Shown: positions 52,245 through 59,936 of the stretch, one piece after another
Position numbering within the stretch: position 1 is the stretch's first letter
Layout: the number at the start of each line of letters is the position of its first letter
From: CAWIJJ01 sp963836405
GTDB lineage: Bacteria; Acidobacteriota; Terriglobia; Bryobacterales; Bryobacteraceae
NCBI GenBank assembly: GCA_963836405.1
Contig: CAWIJL010000007.1
Coordinates: 682,001 to 746,000 of the forward strand
DNA: 64,000 nt
Direction: 5' to 3'
Notes under the pieces: generated by a model
Told to the model about the DNA's origin: nothing
What the model saw: the letters and a program-made list of their open reading frames with translations, nothing else
The model's database searches: none
Position numbers and translations under genes: made by a program

Positions 52245-52560
52245 CTATTTTCGCTTGCGCCAGACCGCGAACGACATGCCCTGCGGGTCGTGCAGGACCG
52301 CGATCTCGTCGCCTTCCGGAAGCGTCACCGGCGCGATCAGCACCTTCCCTCCCAGTTCCTGCGCGCGCTCGACGGCCGCCGCAACATCGTCCACCGCGAT
52401 GAAGAGCTGCACGAAGTCGGGCGCCTGCGGGGGCGCCGGGCCGTCATGCCGAGCTTCTTTGCCCACGCGCGAATGCTGGGGCCGCGAAGGCGCGCAACGA
52501 GTAGCGCTGGTTTTGGGCGCGCCGCGCGGCAAATTCCTCTTCGAGTCGCTCCCGGAACAT
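52245..52560 (-). pseudogene. Fused remnants: N-terminal HTH piece and C-terminal VOC domain
   Basis: On the minus strand an ATG at 52560 starts MFRERLEEEFAARRAQNQRY, then SLRAFA, the opening of a helix-turn-helix regulator, followed by a frame break. After it, PDFVQLFIAVDDVAAAVERA and EIAVLHDPQGMSFAVWRKRK form the second half of a vicinal-oxygen-chelate (glyoxalase-like) domain. The parts of both domains between the two pieces are missing and in different frames. This is either a deletion that fused two genes or an assembly collapse. The VOC part ends at a normal stop 5 bases from the DinB start. Confidence 0.5.
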
Positions 52561-52684
52561 GTTCCCAATGCTAAAGGCTGCGGCCGCCCGCTGACAATCG
52601 GCAGGGCCGAGGCAGCGGGGCAAGGATACTGCCCCGGTTTGGAACTTCCGCCGCGTGCGCGGTGTCATACCACCCGGAGGTCCG

Positions 52685-53068
52685 ATGCGCTGGTGGATTA
52701 TTCTAGTGTGCGGTGCGGCCGTGCTGGGCCAGACGGCGGACTACCCCCTGACCGGCGAGAACGCCCTTCACCTCTCCCGTCCAGGACGGCAACTGAATAA
52801 GGAGGACGTGACCTGCGGCCGCTATCTTTGGAAATCGGAGAAACTGCCCAAGGTCGGGCCGGTGGTGATTTATTACTTTTTCGGCAGCCAGGAATACGGC
52901 AAGGGCAAGTTGGGAATCTATCGGCCGGGCCAGTTCACCCTGGTCGTCAACAATGCCAAGGACCCGCCCACTGCGCAGGTGATCCTGGACGCGCAGGGCA
53001 AGTTCCAGTCGGTTCGTTTGCAGTTGACCGCCGCCGAGTATGACGCGGCCAAAGGCTGCTTTCCATAG
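52685..53068 (+). CDS. Small secreted hypothetical protein
   Basis: A 127-residue exported protein (signal MRWWIILVCGAAVLGQ). The mature part begins TADYPLTGENALHL and contains PVVIYYFFGSQEYGKGKLGIY and AQVILDAQGKFQSVRLQL. I recognise no family. The ATG at 52685 has a good GGAGG site 4-5 bases upstream. A downstream gene follows by 27 bases. Confidence 0.7.
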   Translation: MRWWIILVCGAAVLGQTADYPLTGENALHLSRPGRQLNKEDVTCGRYLWKSEKLPKVGPVVIYYFFGSQEYGKGKLGIYRPGQFTLVVNNAKDPPTAQVILDAQGKFQSVRLQLTAAEYDAAKGCFP

Positions 53069-53095
53069 CGCGCCGATTTACAATGTCGCTCGGAT

Positions 53096-54034
53096 ATGGT
53101 TCTGGCGAATCACGCGTCGGAATTCGGCGCCGCGTACGATCGGACCTCCAAGATCATTTCGGCCGTCCTCTGCGGCATGTTGGTGGTTGTCTCGGCGGCG
53201 ACCGGGAATGCTTGGGTGCTCGGCGCGAGCGTGCTGCTCGTACTCTTCTGTTTTGCGTTCTCCCCACGCGGTTACCAGGTCCTGCCCGATGCGCTGCGGG
53301 TGCGGCGGCTCGCAGGCGCAGTGCGCATTCCGCGATCCGTCATCCGTTCGGCGCGGAAGGCGCAGGGCGACGATCTTGCCGGGGCCATCCGTCTGTGGGG
53401 CAATGGCGGCCTGTTCGGCTACTACGGCATCTTCCGCACTACCGGGCTGGGTACGTGCCGATGGTATGTGACCAACCGGAGCAATGCGGTCGTGCTGCTT
53501 ACCGACTCACGCCCGGTGGTCATAAGTCCCGACGATCCGGAGAGCTTTCTCGAGGCGCTCGCGGTCCCCGCTTCGAGCGGCGGTGAACCACCGGCGGGAT
53601 CGACGCGGGCCCGCAACGCCATTTTCCTGGCGGTGGCGGCTCTCGCGATTCTGGGAATCGGAGTGGCCGCATTCGCCATGCTCTACGCCCCGGGGCCGCC
53701 CGGCTACACGCTGAGCCGCGCATCGCTCCGCATCGACGACCGCTTCTATCCGGTGACTCTTCCGGCCGGCTCGGTCGACCTTGCGGGAGTGAGAATTGTG
53801 GATCTCTCCTCCGACCCGGATTGGCGTCCCGTAGATCGCACCAACGGTTTCGCCAACACGCACTACCAGTCCGGCTGGTTCCGCGTGCAGGGCGGGCAAA
53901 CGGTCCGCCTCTACCGCGCAGGCGGCACGCGGCTGGTTCTCCTGCCGCGTGCCAATGGCGCCGAGCCGGTTCTGCTCCAGGTGGACGACGCGCCCGGGTT
54001 CATGGCTCGCCTGCGGCAGGAGTGGTCGGGCTAA
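53096..54034 (+). CDS. Membrane protein with PH-like domain
   Basis: A 312-residue protein. Two transmembrane helices near residues 21-56 (AVLCGMLVVVSAATG, VLGASVLLVLFCFAF) are followed by a bacterial PH-type fold (YQVLPDALRVRRLAGAVRIP, RWYVTNRSNAVVLLTDSRPV, VVISPDDPESFLEAL). A third helix lies near residue 178. The outer part has a second beta domain (RIDDRFYPVTLPAGSVDLAG). These proteins are common, with unknown function. It is co-oriented with the small secreted protein gene. Confidence 0.65.
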   Translation: MVLANHASEFGAAYDRTSKIISAVLCGMLVVVSAATGNAWVLGASVLLVLFCFAFSPRGYQVLPDALRVRRLAGAVRIPRSVIRSARKAQGDDLAGAIRLWGNGGLFGYYGIFRTTGLGTCRWYVTNRSNAVVLLTDSRPVVISPDDPESFLEALAVPASSGGEPPAGSTRARNAIFLAVAALAILGIGVAAFAMLYAPGPPGYTLSRASLRIDDRFYPVTLPAGSVDLAGVRIVDLSSDPDWRPVDRTNGFANTHYQSGWFRVQGGQTVRLYRAGGTRLVLLPRANGAEPVLLQVDDAPGFMARLRQEWSG

Positions 54035-54061
54035 CTACCGGGCGGGTTTCGGTTTGATGAA

Positions 54062-54664
54062 TCAGATCCGCTCTTGGATGCGGTCCAGTCCGGTCTGGAG
54101 GCGGACCAGGATTTCGGCGAGTTCGTGACGCAGCGGCCGGGCTCCGGCGAGGCTGCCAAACCGCTCGAGCACATCCGCGCAAATTTGTTCAAGTTGCGCG
54201 AGGCGTTCCCGGTCGGTCAATTTGGGCGGCTGCGGACGCCCGGCTTTGCGCATGGCGGCGACGGCGGCCGCCACACGCGCGGTGTTGGCCGGGATCAAGC
54301 CGATGGCTTCGCCGTCCAGGTGCAGGGAACCATCCTGGATGGAAGGCCGGATGGCGCGGTAAGTCTCGGGCGAGACGCGGGTAAGTTGGGCTAACTCGAA
54401 GTAGCCGGGCCCGAATTCGTCGAGCAGGCCAATGATGTGATGCACGTGGCTGCGGGCCATGTGCAGGTACTCGGTGCAGAACCGGTCCCAGTCCGGGCAA
54501 CGGTTTTTGTACAGCTTTTTGTCGCGAATCTCGCGAAGACAAGTGGCCTGTGCCGCCGAGCATCGTCCGGCGACCAGGCCGAACGCTCGCTGCTGTCCTA
54601 AGAACATTCCGATTTCCAGATCGCCTTCCGCGGCACCGGTCAACTGCAGATCTATGTTCGCCAT
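54062..54664 (-). CDS. Phage/plasmid-type helix-turn-helix protein
   Basis: A 200-residue protein. The segment CLREIRDKKLYKNRCPDWDRF followed by YLHMARSHVHHIIGLLDEFG resembles the DNA-binding region of phage and plasmid regulators (short LxEIRDxxLY element, then a helix-turn-helix). The C-terminal part is helical (ERLAQLEQICADVLERFG). Two palindromes lie just upstream, so autoregulation is plausible. The family assignment rests on the pattern only, and there are no other phage genes here. Confidence 0.6.
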   Translation of the reverse strand: MANIDLQLTGAAEGDLEIGMFLGQQRAFGLVAGRCSAAQATCLREIRDKKLYKNRCPDWDRFCTEYLHMARSHVHHIIGLLDEFGPGYFELAQLTRVSPETYRAIRPSIQDGSLHLDGEAIGLIPANTARVAAAVAAMRKAGRPQPPKLTDRERLAQLEQICADVLERFGSLAGARPLRHELAEILVRLQTGLDRIQERI

Positions 54665-54667
54665 TTT

Positions 54668-54682
54668 CGTCTCACTCAGACG
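54668..54682. promoter_or_regulatory. Inverted repeat 1 upstream of the HTH gene
   Basis: CGTCT (54668-54672) and AGACG (54678-54682) flank CACTC, 4 bases upstream of the start codon at 54664. It shares ACTCAGACGGG with the second repeat exactly 54 bp further away, about five helical turns. Possible operator. Confidence 0.4.
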
Positions 54683-54714
54683 GGATTCCTTTGGATATCG
54701 ATGTAAATACGGAG

Positions 54715-54743
54715 GGGCACCCGTCCGACTCAGACGGGTGCCC
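54715..54743. promoter_or_regulatory. Inverted repeat 2 upstream of the HTH gene
   Basis: GGGCACCCGTC (54715-54725) and GACGGGTGCCC (54733-54743) form a perfect 11-bp palindrome around a 7-base spacer. It has no U-run, so a terminator role is unlikely. It shares an 11-bp core with repeat 1. Possible strong operator or cruciform. The rest of the 256-base gap to the next gene is AT-rich and may hold promoters. Confidence 0.45.
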
Positions 54744-54920
54744 GCGATCCGAGCATGACATACAGGGCCAGGAAACCGGCCTCAAGAATTCTGGTTAACG
54801 AGTGATAACTCGCTTTATTTCAATAATTTAAAATATTTCGGATGATGTGAACCGGTTCGCCCGCGGTTGGGGTTGCTGTTTTTGACGCAATGCGTTATAA
54901 ACGGGACGGGACTGAAAACG

Positions 54921-55325
54921 TTGCCCCGGACCGTCAAACGCTACGAAAACCGAAAGCTCTATGACGGGACGCTGAGCCGCTACGTGGGACTGGAGGAAAT
55001 CGCCGCGTGGATCCGGGGTGGCGAGGAGATCTGCGTCATCGACAATGCCACGGGGGCCGATGTGACTGCGCAAACGCTGGCCAGGGTGGTTTCGGAAGAA
55101 AGTCATACGCCGAAATCGCTGCCGTCGGACTTACTGCATTACCTTATACGGATCGGCGGAAAGGTGGTTACGGGGAGCCTCGAACAGCTTGGACACGGCT
55201 TAGACCGCGCTATCGAAAGCGTGGTGGAGCGGCTTCCGGTGGTTCGGCAGACCCGTGCGGAGGTGGCGGCGCTTCGTCGCCGGCTGGAGGAGATCGAGTC
55301 CTCAATGAAGTCGTTGGAGGAGTGA
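54921..55325 (+). CDS. phaR: Polyhydroxyalkanoate synthesis regulator, PhaR-type DNA-binding protein
   Basis: A protein of about 134 residues. The N-terminal PhaR domain is clear: TVKRYENRKLYDGTLSRYVG, LEEIAAWIRGGEEICVIDNA and TGADVTAQTLARVV match the conserved DNA- and PHA-binding domain. The C-terminus is a coiled coil (VAALRRRLEEIESSMKSLEE). I use the TTG at 54921, next to the domain start; earlier starts lack a ribosome site. It sits directly upstream of a phasin gene, its expected regulatory target. Confidence 0.75.
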   Translation: MPRTVKRYENRKLYDGTLSRYVGLEEIAAWIRGGEEICVIDNATGADVTAQTLARVVSEESHTPKSLPSDLLHYLIRIGGKVVTGSLEQLGHGLDRAIESVVERLPVVRQTRAEVAALRRRLEEIESSMKSLEE

Positions 55326-55326
55326 A

Positions 55327-55806
55327 ATGGGAACAAGCGCGATGGATCACCCGCTGGAATCTCCGGCGGAAACCACAACTGAGGCAGCAACTGAAGCGGC
55401 ATCGCCGGTACGCGAGGTGGTGAGCGGCATCTGGTATATGGGCGTCGGTTTGGTGGCAGTTGCCGGCGAACAGACCGGACGGATGGTCAAGGCCCTTGTA
55501 GACAAAGGCCGGGAAGTCCAACCGATGCTCCGCGAACAAGGTAAAAAGGCCGCCGAAGAGGTGAGTGACGCTGTCGGCGGGGTTGGAGACAAGCTAAAAG
55601 GCTTAACCCACAGGGTGGCGCAAGCACCGGAGGCGGCTGAAGCCGCGCTGGATGACAAAGTGGTTGGCGCACTGCAACGGCTGGGATTTCCTACACGGGA
55701 CGAGATCGCAGCGATGTCCGCAAAACTGGACTCCATTACCGAACGGCTGGAATCACTGCAGGCAGCGCGAAAGCCGGGCAAGAGGCAGGGTAACGAAGAA
55801 GGTTAG
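55327..55806 (+). CDS. Phasin-like granule-associated protein
   Basis: A 159-residue protein with a short disordered N-terminus and a helical core (VREVVSGIWYMGVGLVAVAG, EQTGRMVKALVDKG). The C-terminal LDDKVVGALQRLGFPTRDEI and ITERLESLQAARK are typical of PhaI/PhaF-type phasins, which coat polyhydroxyalkanoate granules. It starts 1 base after the phaR stop. No PHA synthase lies in the window, so the granule role is inferred from the pair. Confidence 0.75.
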   Translation: MGTSAMDHPLESPAETTTEAATEAASPVREVVSGIWYMGVGLVAVAGEQTGRMVKALVDKGREVQPMLREQGKKAAEEVSDAVGGVGDKLKGLTHRVAQAPEAAEAALDDKVVGALQRLGFPTRDEIAAMSAKLDSITERLESLQAARKPGKRQGNEEG

Positions 55807-55977
55807 ATCAGCGGCCGGGTTCGAAGACGAGAGATACCGGGGGCGTGTAAGATGGCTGTAGGAAGAACCCAGCATCTCATAACTGGCCCGTGCGCGATGG
55901 TGGCGAATCCCGGTTTCTCGATGGTTATTGAGTAACTGGCCGGATCGAGGTTGGGCGCTGTAATCGATTGGCCTGCC

Positions 55978-56257
55978 GCGGCTCCCGCGAGTGTGGCGAG
56001 AGACACGACCAACTGCAAGTTCTTCCCCGGCCAAAAATACGTGGACGTGGTGAGCTACGACAACTACCGTTCACTCGACGACCGCTGTTATTCCGAGATC
56101 CTGACGATTGCCAACGGCAAGCCGGCCGCCTCGGGAGCTGCAATCGCAGCCCAAGTGGACGTTCTTCATGATCTGGGGCGGTATGGCCAACGATCGCATC
56201 AAAGCGGTTTACGGCGATCCCTACGCGATCAGTCGCGGCGACCCGCTGCCCCAGTAG
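55978..56257 (+). pseudogene. Remnant of a GH26 mannanase
   Basis: Two frame-separated pieces of a glycoside hydrolase family 26 C-terminus. The first reads FFPGQKYVDVVSYDNYRSLD, a GH26-like PGxxYVDxVxxDxY block. The second, in another frame, reads FFMIWGGMANDRIKAVYGDP, then YAISRGDPLPQ and a stop. The catalytic domain upstream is absent. The piece may reflect a past polysaccharide-degrading locus. Confidence 0.55.
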
Positions 56258-56390
56258 TCGGGCCGGCGTCCTCGGATACTCCCTTCTCGCGAAGGACCTT
56301 CTCGTGGGAGGCGACGCGGGCGCGCAGGCGTTGACCGCGGAAACGGCCAGGCACCAGAGTTCGAAATCCACGGGTCGCCGCCGTGCCGGG

Positions 56391-57058
56391 CTATGATCTG
56401 CATGCGCAGGCGGGCCGGCATGGACGAGTAATTCTGGTTTCGGTGCCGTCAATGTACTGAAGGGTTGACAAATAGTCCGGCAAGTGCGCTTTAGGCCCCG
56501 GATCGACGATATAGGGGATGACCCTCTTCCCTGCTTCCAAAAACGCCAGGCATTCTTTCCGGACCCATTCAGAAACGGCCGCTTCGGACGTGAGCACCAG
56601 AACCATTGCGTCCGTGATCTGAAGAGCGCCGCTGATGGCGGACGCCCAATCGTCTCCGCCAACTATGTTGGTCTCATCTCGCCATGCGTGGATATCTTCA
56701 GATCGCAACTGCCGCTGAAACTGTATCATCGGTACGAACGAACGGGAAAAGATACAGTCCTGCCTCTTGGGCCCATTCGAATTCATATTCCATAATGAGT
56801 TTATCCGGGGCAAGCAATAGTTCGGGATGTTGCTTCCGCAACCCTGGATGGCTAGCGGGCTGTGTCACGGTTCATTTCGAAGATTGTTCTGTTGCCCTGG
56901 GTGAATCCTGCGCCGCCAGAATCGTTGTAGTTCTTGTGACGCATTCCAAGATTGTGGATTGCGCTAATCGCAGCATCGCGGTACAGTTCCATTTCCTTCG
57001 TTGCGCTGCTAATAAACACCTGCAACGAAGGGCCGAGACTCATTTCGGGGAGGGGCAT
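56391..57058 (-). pseudogene. Remnant of a DUF4062-TIR defence-type gene
   Basis: From an ATG at 57058 with a good AGGAG site, the protein begins MPLPEMSLGPSLQVFISSAT and KEMELYRDAAISAIHNLGM, the start of DUF4062, then ends early at GNRTIFEMNRDTAR. In another frame, 56391-56813 encodes a TIR domain: DDWASAISGALQITDAMVLV and SEWVRKECLAFLEAGKRVIP, with the Glu that matches the NADase position. The middle of the gene is lost. Architectures joining DUF4062 and TIR occur in STAND or NAD-depleting defence proteins, so this is probably a dead defence gene. Confidence 0.6.
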
Positions 57059-57407
57059 TTCAGTTCTCCTGTTTCATTACCATACTCCGCACGCACATCG
57101 TTTGCGAGTGTGGCGGCGGCCCATCGACGAACGATTCCTGTCGAAAACAGCCCTTCTCACGAGCCAATGCGCTCAAGTGACTTGGAAGACGACCGTCGGA
57201 GACGTGGCCGGGCACTCGTGCATTGGTCGGCGAACAAGAAGTTGGCCGGCCAATGAACGCAAGAGCCTCTAAGGCTCTTCAGGTCAGATGAAACACCGCG
57301 TGACTTATTCGTCGACTCGCGATGGGCGTTGCCCAGTAACTACTGTTCATTCGCGTCCTTACCGTGAGGCGGCCTTCCCTTGGCCGCATCATTCGGCCCG
57401 AAAACGG
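57059..57407. other. Intergenic interval with a hairpin
   Basis: A 349-base interval. It contains AAGAGCCT and AGGCTCTT (57261-57268 and 57272-57279), a perfect 8-bp stem with a 3-base loop and no clear U-run. Otherwise I see only short chance frames. It separates the DUF4062 remnant from the gene that ends at 57408. Confidence 0.4.
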
Positions 57408-58988
57408 CTATTTTTCCTTTTCCGGTCCGAACGTGATTGTCGATTCGCCGGAGTACTTGTGGTAGTTCCGGAAATCGATGGTGTTGCGGAAGCAGGCGTC
57501 GCTGCCGCGCTGGCAACTTAGCGTCTCGGCGTGCACCGGGAGCAGGTACTGTTTCGCGTCTCCCAGGCGCGTGTACTGGTACTCGGTGGCGGACTCCACG
57601 TGATCGGTCGGGAAAGCTTCGGGGAAGCCATAGCCCTGCATTTCGATGCGCAGGACGCGGGCCGTAGCCGGGTCGATCCAGATCGAGCCTTTGTAAGCCG
57701 GCATGTACGATTGAGACTCGACGCGGATCGCCCAGTTGGAACGTTCGCGGGCAACCGTGAAGTCGTAAACCTTGGCGTCGATGCCGGCGATGCGGGAATC
57801 CTTGCGGTACTGGAAGTCGGCCGCGGTGGCCGGGGAGAACAGATTGATGAGGACGGTGCCAAACTCGCCGGTGGACCAGGCGCCGCCAATCTCCTCGATC
57901 TTCTTATTGACCCGTTTCCCGCCGACCGTGATATCGCGATAGTCTTCTTTGCCGTTCTCGTAGACCAGGCTGGTGGTGACCACATCGAGCGGTTCCCAGC
58001 GCGCGGGCCGCGTGAGGCTCTGGTAGCGGGTCATGACTTCGTGACAAACGTAGGCGGGCAGGGTCTCGGTGAAGTCCATGGCCGCGACGGCGGCGCGGCG
58101 GATCAGGTCCGCGGTCTTGGGCAGGGCGGGAGACTTATCTTCTTCCACCATGGGCGGCGCGGCAGCAATCTTCGGCGGGTTCACCGGCAGATCGCCCAGG
58201 GGCAGCGGCGGGGGCTCGGCGGGAACCTTGCCGGCACGTTCCCGCGACGGATTGGCGGCCCGCCCGCGTACAAGTTTGGGCGGCCCGGGATCGTCGGGAT
58301 CGGGTTTGGCGGGGGGAGGCGTATACTCAGGCCGACGGGGCGCCGGGGCGGCTTCTTCGGTCTTCGGAGGTTCGGCCCGGGCGGTTTCGGTTTTGGCCGG
58401 CTCGTCCTTGGCGTCCGTTCCGGCAGGCTTGGCACGGACCAGGCGGGGCCGGTCCGGATCGTCTTGCTTTCCCGGACCGTCAGCCCAGGTATCCACGGTT
58501 CCGTCTTTGTCGCGCGCCGTGTCCCCGGCCGCCATCTCCCAATAAACGTTGACGGCGATCAGGTCATTGGCGGGATCGTGCTCGCCTTCCACGGAAATCC
58601 GATCGCCTTGGGCGAACTTCGGCGACTTCAACTCCTTGCCTTCTTTGAAGAACTTCGTCTTGGAGTTGCGTTTGAAATCGAGCACGCGGTGATCGCCCAG
58701 TTCGAGGGTGATGGTCTTGTCGTCCATCTGCTTGAGGAAACCGCGGAAGTTGGGGAGGGGCTCTCCGGCTTTTGTTGAAGTATCGGGTTTGCCGCGCCTG
58801 CCCGGGATCGGAATGGAAGGCCCGTTTTGTCCGGGATACTGGCCGGGATATCCGCCGGGATAGGTCTGCGGATAGCCGCCGCCTGGAGGGTAGCCGCCGC
58901 CGGGTGGATAGCCCCCGGGCGGATAGGTTTGCGCGCATGCCAGGCCTGAGCCAAGCAGAATCCAGGCGAACGATCGCAGATGCACCAT
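57408..58988 (-). CDS. Large secreted protein with Pro/Gly-rich repeats
   Basis: About 526 residues from an ATG at 58988. A signal peptide (VHLRSFAWILLGSGLACAQ) is followed by YPPGG repeats (PPGGYPPGGGYPPGGGYPQT). A compact domain (FLKQMDDKTITLELGDHRVL) and a long Pro/Lys/Glu-rich disordered linker come next. The C-terminal domain (about residues 310-520) contains ETLPAYVCHEVMTRYQS, YRDITVGGKRVNKKIEEIGG and SYMPAYKGSIWIDPATARVL, a module frequent in acidobacterial secreted proteins of unknown function. No enzyme motif is seen. Confidence 0.65.
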   Translation of the reverse strand: MVHLRSFAWILLGSGLACAQTYPPGGYPPGGGYPPGGGYPQTYPGGYPGQYPGQNGPSIPIPGRRGKPDTSTKAGEPLPNFRGFLKQMDDKTITLELGDHRVLDFKRNSKTKFFKEGKELKSPKFAQGDRISVEGEHDPANDLIAVNVYWEMAAGDTARDKDGTVDTWADGPGKQDDPDRPRLVRAKPAGTDAKDEPAKTETARAEPPKTEEAAPAPRRPEYTPPPAKPDPDDPGPPKLVRGRAANPSRERAGKVPAEPPPLPLGDLPVNPPKIAAAPPMVEEDKSPALPKTADLIRRAAVAAMDFTETLPAYVCHEVMTRYQSLTRPARWEPLDVVTTSLVYENGKEDYRDITVGGKRVNKKIEEIGGAWSTGEFGTVLINLFSPATAADFQYRKDSRIAGIDAKVYDFTVARERSNWAIRVESQSYMPAYKGSIWIDPATARVLRIEMQGYGFPEAFPTDHVESATEYQYTRLGDAKQYLLPVHAETLSCQRGSDACFRNTIDFRNYHKYSGESTITFGPEKEK

Positions 58989-59069
58989 CAGTGGGGTAGA
59001 TGCGCGCCTGCCTGCAAAAGTTACCGTGAGCGCGGATGCTCCCCTACCGTGATATGCTGATGCTGGCGT

Positions 59070-59906
59070 GTGAACTCCCATTCCCTGCTTGTAGTTGACT
59101 CCGACCCTGCAATCCACGACCAGCTCAACACGCTTTTGAGTCGCGGCGATCGCACCATTGAAAACGTCTTTGACGGCAGCGAAGCGCTGCAGCGCTTACG
59201 GCAGACCCATTGGGACGTGGTGTTTGCCGGCCCGGGCCGGAACGGCATGGGCGGGCTCAATTTGTTGCGTAAAATTCGCCTAAAACAGCCGGACGCGAAG
59301 GTTTTCGTCACCGGCGAGGCGGATCCGGAACTGGCGGCCAAGGCCATCCGGCACCGCGCGTATGCCTACTTCCACAAGCCGCTGCCGGCGACTGCCGTGG
59401 GGGAGCTGGTCCAGCAGGCGCTCGAAGCTTCGTCCTGGGAGGACGACATCCGCGTCCTCTCGGTGCGTCCCGAGTGGGTCACCCTGGACGTGCGCTGCAA
59501 ACTTCAGGCGGCGGAGCGTACCGCCCACACGCTGCGTGAGTTCCAGCACAACCTTCCCTCGTCGGTGCGCGAAGACGTGTGCGTGGCATTTCGTGAACTG
59601 CTGATGAATGCCATCGAGCACGGCGGGCTCTCCGATCCGCGCAAGCGTGTGCGCGTCTCGGTGCTGCGGATTTCGCGCGCTCTGATCGTGCACATTCACG
59701 ACCCCGGCACGGGCTTCTCGATGGACCTGCTTCCGCACGCGGCCATCTCCAATCCAGAAGATTCGCCGACGCACCACGTCGAGGTCCGGGCGGAAGCCGG
59801 CAAGCGGCCGGGGGGCTTCGGCATCCTGATGACGCGCAACCTGGTGGACGACCTGCTCTACAACGAGCGCGGCAATTCCGTAATGTTCGTAAAGTACCTT
59901 TCCTGA
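59070..59906 (+). CDS. Degenerate receiver domain fused to an anti-sigma-like ATPase
   Basis: A 278-residue protein. Residues 1-120 are receiver-like: VVDSDP at the acidic pocket and HKPL with the conserved Lys. The phosphoacceptor position is Gly (FAGPGRNGMGGL, where LDxxMPGMDGL is expected). Residues about 150-275 form a GHKL ATPase like RsbW/SpoIIAB, with FRELLMNAIEHGG (N box), DPGTGFS (G1) and GGFGILMTRNLVDDL (G2). The start is a GTG at 59070. It may act as a partner-switching regulator controlled by protein binding, not phosphorylation. Confidence 0.72.
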   Translation: MNSHSLLVVDSDPAIHDQLNTLLSRGDRTIENVFDGSEALQRLRQTHWDVVFAGPGRNGMGGLNLLRKIRLKQPDAKVFVTGEADPELAAKAIRHRAYAYFHKPLPATAVGELVQQALEASSWEDDIRVLSVRPEWVTLDVRCKLQAAERTAHTLREFQHNLPSSVREDVCVAFRELLMNAIEHGGLSDPRKRVRVSVLRISRALIVHIHDPGTGFSMDLLPHAAISNPEDSPTHHVEVRAEAGKRPGGFGILMTRNLVDDLLYNERGNSVMFVKYLS

Positions 59907-59936
59907 GCGGCAGCGTGGCATCATGAAGATGCCCGC

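Noticed and set aside
58850..58925. Short tandem DNA repeat that could suggest a CRISPR or satellite
   Set aside because: It encodes in-frame PPGGY/PPGGGY repeats of a secreted protein and has no spacer structure.
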